This document shows positions 1 through 4,795 of a DNA stretch of 5,986 bases, one piece after another. This stretch comes from an uncultured Erysipelotrichaceae bacterium. GTDB taxonomy: Bacteria; Bacillota_I; Bacilli_A; RF39; UBA660. Below the pieces are notes generated by a model. It did not search any database, had not been told where the DNA came from, and saw only the letters and a list, made by a program, of their open reading frames with translations. Every line of letters starts with the position of its first letter. The stretch's first letter is position 1. A program made the position numbers and the translations under genes. Location: the NCBI GenBank assembly GCA_902773365.1, contig CACYEG010000040.1:1-5986 (forward strand). The letters are read 5' to 3'.

Positions 1-81
1 GGGTTAGCGAAGTGGTCAAACGCGGCAGACTGTAAATCTGTTCCTTCGGGTTCCATGGTTCAAATCCATGACCCTCCACCA
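1..81 (+). tRNA. tRNA-Tyr (anticodon GTA), 5' end cut by window
   Basis: Class II tRNA with a long variable arm. The anticodon stem GCAGA/TCTGT (25-29, 37-41) encloses loop CTGTAAA, with anticodon GTA at 32-34. A variable-arm hairpin follows, containing TTCG, then a T arm with GGTTCAAATCC. The 3' acceptor strand ACCCTCC is at 71-77, the discriminator A at 78 and an encoded CCA at 79-81. The matching 5' strand should read GGAGGGT, but the window opens at GGGT, so three bases are missing at the edge and the gene itself need not be defective. It is the first visible member of a four-tRNA cluster whose promoter lies outside the window. Confidence 0.97.
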
Positions 82-89
82 CTTTTTAT

Positions 90-165
90 TGCCTTGTAGC
101 CAAGTGGTAAGGCATCAGACTTTGACTCTGACATTCCGATGGTTCGAGTCCATCCAAGGCAACCA
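90..165 (+). tRNA. tRNA-Gln (anticodon TTG)
   Basis: Complete 76-base cloverleaf. The acceptor strands TGCCTTG (90-96) and CAAGGCA (155-161) pair fully. The discriminator A is at 162 and the encoded CCA at 163-165. The anticodon stem TCAGA/TCTGA encloses loop CTTTGAC, with anticodon TTG at 122-124, which reads CAA and by wobble CAG. The T arm carries GGTTCGAGTCC. Only 8 bases separate it from tRNA-Tyr, which suggests processing from one precursor. Confidence 0.97.
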
Positions 166-172
166 TATTTAT

Positions 173-248
173 GTTCCGCTAGCTCAGTCGGTAGAGCATT
201 TGACTTTTAATCAAAGGGTCTGGGGTTCGAATCCCCAGCGGGACACCA
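173..248 (+). tRNA. tRNA-Lys (anticodon TTT)
   Basis: Complete 76-base cloverleaf. Acceptor strands are GTTCCGC (173-179) and GCGGGAC (238-244), with one T-G wobble pair. The discriminator A is at 245 and CCA is encoded at 246-248. The anticodon stem TTTGA/TCAAA encloses loop CTTTTAA, with anticodon TTT at 206-208, suited to the AAA-rich lysine codons of the neighbouring genes. The T arm is GGGGTTCGAATCCCC. It lies 7 bases after tRNA-Gln. Confidence 0.97.
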
Positions 249-254
249 TTTTGT

Positions 255-331
255 CGGGAAGTAGCACAGCTTGGTAGTGCACCTGGTTTGGGACCAGGGG
301 GTCGCAGGTTCGAATCCTGTCTTCCCGACCA
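255..331 (+). tRNA. tRNA-Pro (anticodon TGG)
   Basis: Complete 77-base cloverleaf. Acceptor strands CGGGAAG (255-261) and CTTCCCG (321-327) are fully complementary. The discriminator A is at 328 and CCA is encoded at 329-331. The anticodon stem CCTGG/CCAGG encloses loop TTTGGGA, with anticodon TGG at 289-291. The T arm is CAGGTTCGAATCCTG. It is the last tRNA of the cluster and is followed within 12 bases by an intrinsic terminator. Confidence 0.97.
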
Positions 332-342
332 TTTTTAATAAT

Positions 343-365
343 AAGACAAGTAATTGTCTTTTTTT
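343..365 (+). terminator. Intrinsic terminator of the tRNA cluster
   Basis: A perfect 7-bp stem, AAGACAA (343-349) with TTGTCTT (354-360), is closed by a GTAA loop, a GNRA-type tetraloop. A T run continues to 365. It lies directly after tRNA-Pro and before the next promoter, so it should end the tRNA transcript. Confidence 0.85.
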
Positions 366-394
366 GTTGTTTAAGTATTTATTTTGCCACTTTA

Positions 395-403
395 TGATAT
401 AAT
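395..403 (+). promoter_or_regulatory. Extended -10 promoter for murE
   Basis: A consensus TATAAT (398-403) is preceded by TG at 395-396, giving the extended -10 form TGnTATAAT. No good -35 box is seen at normal spacing, only T-rich sequence near 375-381. Start of transcription would fall near 410, leaving a leader of about 15 bases before the ATG at 425. Prediction from sequence only. Confidence 0.7.
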
Positions 404-424
404 TACATCAGTGAGGTGTTGTAA

Positions 425-1870
425 ATGAAATTAAGTAAAATATTTGATAATATTAATTATAAGTTAATTAAAGGAACACTCGATTTAGACATTTCCGGTA
501 TCGAAATTGATTCTAGAAAGATTAAACCAGGGAATATCTTTGTCGCTATTAAAGGTTTTGTAGTTGACGGGCACAATTATATAGATAAAGCAATAGAAAA
601 TGGGGCAACGTGCATTATCGTCGATAGGGAAGTATCTATTAACCAAGAAGTAACAATAATAATGGTAGATAATTCTAGAGATATATTACCTGTCATATCT
701 GCTTCTTTTTATGAGTATCCACAAGATAAACTAAAAAAGATAGGTATTACTGGTACTAAAGGAAAAACGTCGACTGCATTTATGATTAAAAAGTTACTAG
801 AATCAGCTGGGAAAAAAGTTGGCATGATTGGGACACTTGGAGTATATATTGGTGATAAACACTATGAAGATGGAAGAACGACTCCTGAGTCACTTTATAT
901 ACAAAAATATATGAAAGAGATGGTCGATGCCGGTATTGAATACCTTGTCATGGAAGTTTCCAGTCAAGCACTTAAGTACGGTAGAGTTACAGGCATAGTA
1001 TATGATTATGCAATTTTTACTAATCTATCAGAAGATCACATTGGTCCAAATGAACATCCGACATATGAAGATTACATAGAGTCTAAATCTAAATTATTCA
1101 GGCAATCAAAAGTTGGACTTATTAATAAAGATGATGCGGAGTTTGCAAAAATTGTCAATAATGCCACATGCAAGATAATTACATATGGAGAAAGAAGTAT
1201 GGATGCAGATATTAAAATTGATAATATCGAGGCAGTATCAAATAAATCTCTAAAAACCAATTTTAATCTAACTGGTAAAATAAATGGTCAATATAGTGTT
1301 AATATGCCTGGACATTTTTCAGCATTTAATGCAACTTGCGCTATAGCGGCCTCTTTAAACTTTATTGATTTAAGTGAAAAAAATATAAACGATGCACTGG
1401 ATGATTTCATGGTTCCTGGTAGATGTAATATATACAATACAAAAAGAGGTAAAGTTGTAATAGATTTCGCTCATAACAAGATAAGTTTAACTAGTATTGT
1501 GGATACTCTAAAACAATATAATCCCGATAAAATTATCACTGTGTTTGGCTGCGGTGGCGGCAGAATGGATAGAAGGTTTAGTCTTGGAGAAACTTCCGGC
1601 GAATTATCTGACTTATCGATAGTAACTACTGATAATCCAAGGGATGATGATATAGATGAAATTAATCGCGATATTGTTAGAGGTATTGAATCAAAGGGTG
1701 GTAAGTATATAATAATAAAGGATAGAGGTGCAGCCATCAGATATGCAATAGAAAACATGCAACCTAACGATATTGTTTTATTAATAGGAAAAGGCGACGA
1801 AGAATACCAAGAAATTAAAGGTCAAAAATATCCGTTTAGTGAAAAAAGTATAGTTTTAGAATATATGTAA
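425..1870 (+). CDS. murE: MurE-type UDP-N-acetylmuramyl-tripeptide synthetase (Mur ligase)
   Basis: Cytoplasmic ATP-dependent ligase that adds the third residue to UDP-MurNAc-L-Ala-D-Glu in peptidoglycan synthesis. The 481 aa match the family length. The N-terminal UDP-binding domain has SGIEIDSRKIKPGNIFVAIKG (24-44). The ATP loop GITGTKGKTST is at 107-117, RTTPES at 151-156 and EVSSQAL at 177-183. Lys221 in ESKSKLF fits the carbamylated lysine. C-terminal motifs are DFAHNK (347-352), GCGGGR (375-380), DNPR (403-406) and GKGDEEYQ (455-462). DNPR is the signature usually linked to meso-diaminopimelate, so a DAP-adding enzyme is inferred, not proven. Two motifs drift from common versions: DFAHN for DYAHT/N, and GKGDE for GKGHE. 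The ATG at 425 follows GAGGTG (413-418) at 6 bases. The gene is monocistronic and not in a cell-wall cluster, so a second or Mur-like ligase is possible. Confidence 0.88.
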   Translation: MKLSKIFDNINYKLIKGTLDLDISGIEIDSRKIKPGNIFVAIKGFVVDGHNYIDKAIENGATCIIVDREVSINQEVTIIMVDNSRDILPVISASFYEYPQDKLKKIGITGTKGKTSTAFMIKKLLESAGKKVGMIGTLGVYIGDKHYEDGRTTPESLYIQKYMKEMVDAGIEYLVMEVSSQALKYGRVTGIVYDYAIFTNLSEDHIGPNEHPTYEDYIESKSKLFRQSKVGLINKDDAEFAKIVNNATCKIITYGERSMDADIKIDNIEAVSNKSLKTNFNLTGKINGQYSVNMPGHFSAFNATCAIAASLNFIDLSEKNINDALDDFMVPGRCNIYNTKRGKVVIDFAHNKISLTSIVDTLKQYNPDKIITVFGCGGGRMDRRFSLGETSGELSDLSIVTTDNPRDDDIDEINRDIVRGIESKGGKYIIIKDRGAAIRYAIENMQPNDIVLLIGKGDEEYQEIKGQKYPFSEKSIVLEYM

Positions 1871-1889
1871 GGACAGTAAGTCCTTTTTT
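1869..1889 (+). terminator. Intrinsic terminator of murE
   Basis: The 6-bp stem AAGGAC (1869-1874) and GTCCTT (1880-1885) has a 5-base loop and a T run to 1889. Its first two bases are the last two of the murE stop codon TAA, so the hairpin begins inside the gene's end. The next promoter -35 box starts at 1891, immediately after. Confidence 0.8.
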
Positions 1890-1890
1890 C

Positions 1891-1918
1891 TTGCATTATT
1901 ATATTATTTGAGTATAAT
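1891..1918 (+). promoter_or_regulatory. Promoter of the zur-znuACB operon
   Basis: The -35 box TTGCAT (1891-1896, 4 of 6 to TTGACA) and a consensus -10 TATAAT (1913-1918) are separated by 16 bases. Transcription would start near 1925. That point lies inside the inverted repeat at 1924-1938, as expected for repression by the first gene's product. Confidence 0.78.
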
Positions 1919-1923
1919 GAAAA

Positions 1924-1938
1924 TGAAAATTATTTTCA
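1924..1938 (+). promoter_or_regulatory. Fur/Zur-family operator, perfect 7-1-7 inverted repeat
   Basis: TGAAAAT-T-ATTTTCA is a perfect 7-1-7 palindrome. This is the format of Fur, Zur and PerR boxes in Firmicutes (for example TGATAATNATTATCA for Bacillus Fur, from known biology). It starts 6 bases after the -10 box and covers the predicted transcription start. A further TGAAAA copy directly upstream (1918-1923) extends the repeat and could help load a second dimer. Because it precedes a Fur-family gene and a metal transporter, autoregulation in response to metal is inferred. The half-site is not the canonical Bacillus Zur sequence, so the metal cannot be read from it. Confidence 0.75.
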
Positions 1939-1952
1939 AATTGGTGATGTGT

Positions 1953-2354
1953 ATGGTCAAAGGTGAATACAAAACAAAACAGAAAGTAGCTATTATTGAA
2001 TATATTAAAAAAGTAAATGATTTCACTATTAAAGAATTATGTGAAAACCTATCTGATATTGGTGAAACGACCATCTATAGGGAGATAAATAAACTTCTAA
2101 ATGATGGTATACTTGTAAAATTAGTAAGTGACAACAATACTTTAAGATATCAATATGTCGATAAATGCAACTGTGATAATCACATGTATTTAAAATGTAA
2201 CAAATGTGGTAAGATGTTTCACGTTGACTGTTCGCTTTTAAATGGATTAAAGACACATGTAAAAAAAGAACACAACTTCAGTATAGCGAACAATAATTTG
2301 ATAGTTGGCGGCACATGCTTAAATTGTATAAAAAATGAGGTAGATAAAATATGA
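1953..2354 (+). CDS. zur: Fur-family metal-responsive repressor, probably Zur
   Basis: DNA-binding repressor, inferred to control its own metal-uptake operon. From the ATG at 1953 it is 133 aa, a normal Fur-family length. A winged helix occupies about 8-70, with recognition helix GETTIYREINKLL (37-49) and the wing around LRYQYVD (64-70). The C-terminal metal and dimer domain has HMYLKCNKCG (77-86) and GTCLNC (120-125). Their CxxC pairs C82/C85 and C122/C125 form the structural zinc site. H77, H90, C93, E106 and H107 are candidate regulatory ligands. An in-frame ATG at 1908 is rejected because it lies upstream of the predicted transcription start and adds a non-family N-terminus. GGTGA (1943-1947) serves the 1953 start. 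The stop overlaps the next start as ATGA. Zinc is favoured from the ZnuA/C/B neighbours, but Mn or Fe sensing is not excluded. Confidence 0.85.
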   Translation: MVKGEYKTKQKVAIIEYIKKVNDFTIKELCENLSDIGETTIYREINKLLNDGILVKLVSDNNTLRYQYVDKCNCDNHMYLKCNKCGKMFHVDCSLLNGLKTHVKKEHNFSIANNNLIVGGTCLNCIKNEVDKI

Positions 2355-3268
2355 AAAAATTACTTTTATTATTTGTTATCGTGTTAACAGCTGGGTGCAC
2401 ACTTAATGTAAATGAAAAATCAAATAAATGTATAATTGCGACATCTTTTCCAGGTTATGATTTTGCTCGTGCGATTGTTAAAGATACTGATATTGAGGTT
2501 AAACTATTATTGAGTCCGGGGGTAGACATGCATGATTATGAACTTACGCCAAGGGATATGGTGGATATTGAAAATGCAGAGTTGTTTATTTATGTTGGTG
2601 GCGAATCAGATGAGTGGGTAAAAAAAGTCTTAAGTACTACTGATGAAAAACTAAATACTTATAAACTTATGGATGCAGTTAAATTATTGGCCGAAGAGAT
2701 AAAACCAGGTATGGAAAGTGATGAAAAGGAAGAAAAACCAGAATTAGATGAACATGTCTGGACAAGCCCAATTAATGCCATCAAAATAATCGAGGGTCTC
2801 ACCAAAAAAATCTCAGAATTATTTCCTAAATACGAGAGTATATTTGATAAGAATTCCAAATCGTACATTGAAGAAATAAAACTTATAGATAGTGAAATTA
2901 GAGACATAGTAAATAACTCATCAAAAAAAACTTTAATATTTGCAGACAGATTTCCATTACTATATTTTACTCGTGAATATAATCTCGATTATTATGCAGC
3001 TTTCCCTGGATGTGCCCACGAAACTGAGGCGAGTGCAAAAACAATTGCATTCTTAATAGAAAAAGTTAAAAGGGAGAATATTCCTGTAATATTTACGATA
3101 GAACTATCTAGTGGAAATATTGCCGAAACGATAAAAAAAGAAACCGGAGTTAAAGTGAGTACATTTGAAACAGCTCATAATGTTACTAAAAAAGATTTCG
3201 ATAATGGTATAACATATGTAGATTTGATGAAGAGGAATATAAAATCACTAAAGGAGGCGTTAAAATGA
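2351..3268 (+). CDS. znuA: ZnuA-like metal-binding lipoprotein (ABC transporter cluster 9 family)
   Basis: Surface-anchored solute-binding protein that would capture zinc (or Mn) for the ZnuCB-like transporter. The 305 aa begin with a Lys start, a hydrophobic stretch (4-12) and TAGC, so Cys16 is the likely lipidated residue, though Thr at -3 is not ideal. ATSFPGYDFARAI (30-42) opens the first lobe. Candidate ligands are His61 in MHDYELTP and His135 in DEHVWTSP. The usual third His position appears to be Asp199 in ADRFP. PGCAHETEAS (219-228) and FETAHNVTKKDFDNGITYVDLM (272-293) match a clostridial branch I recall. The loop between the first two His is acidic (122-134) with no histidine, unlike the His-rich loop of many ZnuA proteins. 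GAGG (2337-2340) lies 10 bases before the ATG. The start overlaps the regulator stop by 4 bases, and the stop overlaps the next gene the same way. Confidence 0.87.
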   Translation: MKKLLLLFVIVLTAGCTLNVNEKSNKCIIATSFPGYDFARAIVKDTDIEVKLLLSPGVDMHDYELTPRDMVDIENAELFIYVGGESDEWVKKVLSTTDEKLNTYKLMDAVKLLAEEIKPGMESDEKEEKPELDEHVWTSPINAIKIIEGLTKKISELFPKYESIFDKNSKSYIEEIKLIDSEIRDIVNNSSKKTLIFADRFPLLYFTREYNLDYYAAFPGCAHETEASAKTIAFLIEKVKRENIPVIFTIELSSGNIAETIKKETGVKVSTFETAHNVTKKDFDNGITYVDLMKRNIKSLKEALK

Positions 3269-3945
3269 GCCTAATAAAACTTGCCAATGTAAGTTTAGGG
3301 TACAATAAGCCAATATTAAAGGGTGTCAATATGGAAATAGAACCAGGAGATTTTATATGTATTGTTGGACCAAATGGTTCTGGAAAGTCGACACTAATTA
3401 AAAGTATATTGGGTTTAATTAAACCATTAAAAGGGAAAATTATTTTTGAAAATATAGCACCTAATTTTATCGGTTATATGCCTCAAGAAACTAAAGTTGA
3501 CGCAAATTTTCCTGCATCTGTAAGTGAAATAGTTTTATCTGGGGCACTAAATAAAAAAGGCTTTTTGTCTTTTTATGATAAAAGCGATGTTCTTTCGATG
3601 GAAAAGAGTTTGTCGCTTTTAGGTATTACTTCTTTAAAGGATAAGTGCTTCAATCAACTATCTGGTGGCCAAAGGCAAAAAGTTTTACTGGCAAGAAGTC
3701 TTGTATCCACCAATAAAATGCTAATTCTAGATGAGCCTTCAAATAATTTAGATAGTAAATCAAAAAAAGAACTATACGAAATATTAAAAGATTTAAATGA
3801 AAATCACGGTATAACAGTTCTTATGGTCACTCACGACTTAGACCATGGAAACTTACTTGGTAATAAAATATTATCTCTAAGAGAAGATGATATATTCTTT
3901 GGACCAACTACCGAGTTTATAAGGAGGATACACAATGATAAATGA
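3265..3945 (+). CDS. znuC: ZnuC-like metal ABC transporter ATP-binding protein
   Basis: Cytoplasmic ATPase that powers the metal importer. The 226 aa carry every ABC motif in order: Walker A GPNGSGKST (35-43), Q-loop MPQE with Q74, signature LSGGQ (132-136), Walker B MLILDE (152-157) with catalytic Glu157, D-loop NNLD (160-163) and switch His190 in VTHD. Nothing essential is missing, so it should be active. A near-perfect Shine-Dalgarno AAGGAGG (3251-3257) sits 7 bases before the ATG. The start overlaps the lipoprotein stop (ATGA) and the 3' end overlaps the permease start by 11 bases, implying coupled translation. Zinc rather than manganese specificity rests on context only, since ATPases of the Znu, Mnt and related systems look alike. 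Confidence 0.93.
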   Translation: MSLIKLANVSLGYNKPILKGVNMEIEPGDFICIVGPNGSGKSTLIKSILGLIKPLKGKIIFENIAPNFIGYMPQETKVDANFPASVSEIVLSGALNKKGFLSFYDKSDVLSMEKSLSLLGITSLKDKCFNQLSGGQRQKVLLARSLVSTNKMLILDEPSNNLDSKSKKELYEILKDLNENHGITVLMVTHDLDHGNLLGNKILSLREDDIFFGPTTEFIRRIHNDK

Positions 3946-4753
3946 GATACTTGCCATATTTACACACTCATTCATGTTAAGAGCACTAATTATTGGTACT
4001 TTAATTTCACTAAGTTCTTCTTTAATTGGTTCTACACTGGTCTTAAAAAGAAACTCTACAATCGGCGATGGGTTATCTCATGTGGCTTTTGGTGCTTTTG
4101 CAGTTGCTACTGTCTTAAATCTATCGCCTTTAGAATTTTCATTACCAATAGTAATAATTGTTTCAATATTTCTATTAAAATTAAATGAATCCAGCAAAAT
4201 ACATGGCGATTCTGCAATTGCGTTAATTGCAACAAGTGCACTTGCACTGGGAACATTCGTAATATCGATTAAATCCGGAGTAAACACAGACATAAATAGT
4301 TATCTATTTGGTAGCATTTTGTCTATTGGCAATAAAGAATTAATAGCGACAATTATACTTACAGTATTTGTAATAATTCTCTTCATATGTTCTTATAATA
4401 AAATATTCGCACTAACTTTTGATGAAAGATATGCCAAATCGATAGGAATCAAGACCGGATTTTATAATACGATAATAGCCATAATATGTTCTATAGTTGT
4501 AGTCTTAGGAATGAGATTAGTTGGATCTTTATTGATATCTAGTTTAATTGTATTTCCAACATTATCGGCGATGCAAGTATCAAATAAGTTTAAATCTGTA
4601 GTTATTTATAGTGTAATTATTTCTACTCTGGCATTCATATTTGGTCTAGTTTTATCGTACTTTTTAAATACACCAACAGGTTCAACCGTGGTATTAGTAA
4701 ACTTAGGTTTGTTTCTAGTATTAAAGACTGCATCCTTAATAAAAAAAGATTAG
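3935..4753 (+). CDS. znuB: ZnuB-like metal ABC transporter permease (ABC-3 family)
   Basis: Integral membrane channel subunit of the metal importer. The 272 aa are strongly hydrophobic, with about eight likely membrane segments, for example near 15-37, 48-63, 68-83, 93-112, 135-154, 176-196, 197-213 and 222-244, and a last one around 250-268. Family motifs are GDGLSHVAFGAFA (44-56), the cytoplasmic loop DERYAKSIGI (163-172) that should contact the ATPase, and NTPTGSTVVL (245-254). These fit the ABC-3 permease family (ZnuB, MntB, TroC-like). AAGGAGG at 3921-3927 lies 7 bases before the ATG, inside the end of the ATPase gene. It is the last gene of the operon and the stop TAG lies in the loop of the terminator. 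Metal identity is inferred from neighbours. Confidence 0.92.
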   Translation: MINEILAIFTHSFMLRALIIGTLISLSSSLIGSTLVLKRNSTIGDGLSHVAFGAFAVATVLNLSPLEFSLPIVIIVSIFLLKLNESSKIHGDSAIALIATSALALGTFVISIKSGVNTDINSYLFGSILSIGNKELIATIILTVFVIILFICSYNKIFALTFDERYAKSIGIKTGFYNTIIAIICSIVVVLGMRLVGSLLISSLIVFPTLSAMQVSNKFKSVVIYSVIISTLAFIFGLVLSYFLNTPTGSTVVLVNLGLFLVLKTASLIKKD

Positions 4754-4766
4754 TAGTCTTTTTTTT
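4741..4766 (+). terminator. Intrinsic terminator of the zur-znuACB operon
   Basis: A 9-bp stem, AAAAAAAGA (4741-4749) with TCTTTTTTT (4757-4765), has a 7-base loop and a run of eight T (4759-4766). The hairpin contains the last permease codons and its stop. The A-tract facing a T-tract gives a mirror form that could also stop transcription from the other side. The stem is A-T rich and so weak. The next promoter's -10 box starts 5 bases later. Confidence 0.72.
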
Positions 4767-4767
4767 A

Positions 4768-4776
4768 TGGTATAAT
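4768..4776 (+). promoter_or_regulatory. Extended -10 promoter of the downstream nuclease gene
   Basis: TATAAT (4771-4776) is preceded by TGG (4768-4770), an extended -10 element. The normal -35 position (about 4748-4753) falls inside the operon terminator hairpin and shows no consensus. Transcription would start near 4783, only about 13 bases before the ATG and at the edge of the ribosome site. Two small palindromes overlap here: GGTATAATACC (4769-4779) and ACCTTTAAGGT (4777-4787). Confidence 0.6.
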
Positions 4777-4795
4777 ACCTTTAAGGTGAGATAGT

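Noticed and set aside
68..277. Open frame of 69 codons on the + strand across the tRNA cluster
   Set aside because: It lies wholly over the tRNA-Tyr, Gln, Lys and Pro genes, has no ribosome site and resembles no protein. It is a by-product of the tRNA sequences.
1..331. Integration site or mobile element at the tRNA cluster
   Set aside because: tRNA genes are common integration sites, but I see no integrase, no repeated tRNA 3' fragment and no inverted repeats of an insertion sequence in the window.
332..424. T-box or other riboswitch leader before murE
   Set aside because: The space between the terminator and the ATG is about 60 bases and the predicted leader about 15 bases, too short for such an element.
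1072..1758. Two minus-strand open frames (1072-1260 and 1471-1758) inside murE
   Set aside because: They are antisense shadows of a well-supported coding gene, with no ribosome site or recognisable motif.
2029..2907. Minus-strand frames at 2029-2256 and 2659-2907
   Set aside because: They are antisense to the regulator and lipoprotein genes and show only low-complexity Ser/Ile/Leu sequence typical of reversed AT-rich coding DNA.
4078..4293. Minus-strand frame inside the permease gene
   Set aside because: It overlaps a clear membrane-protein gene completely and has no supporting start signal.
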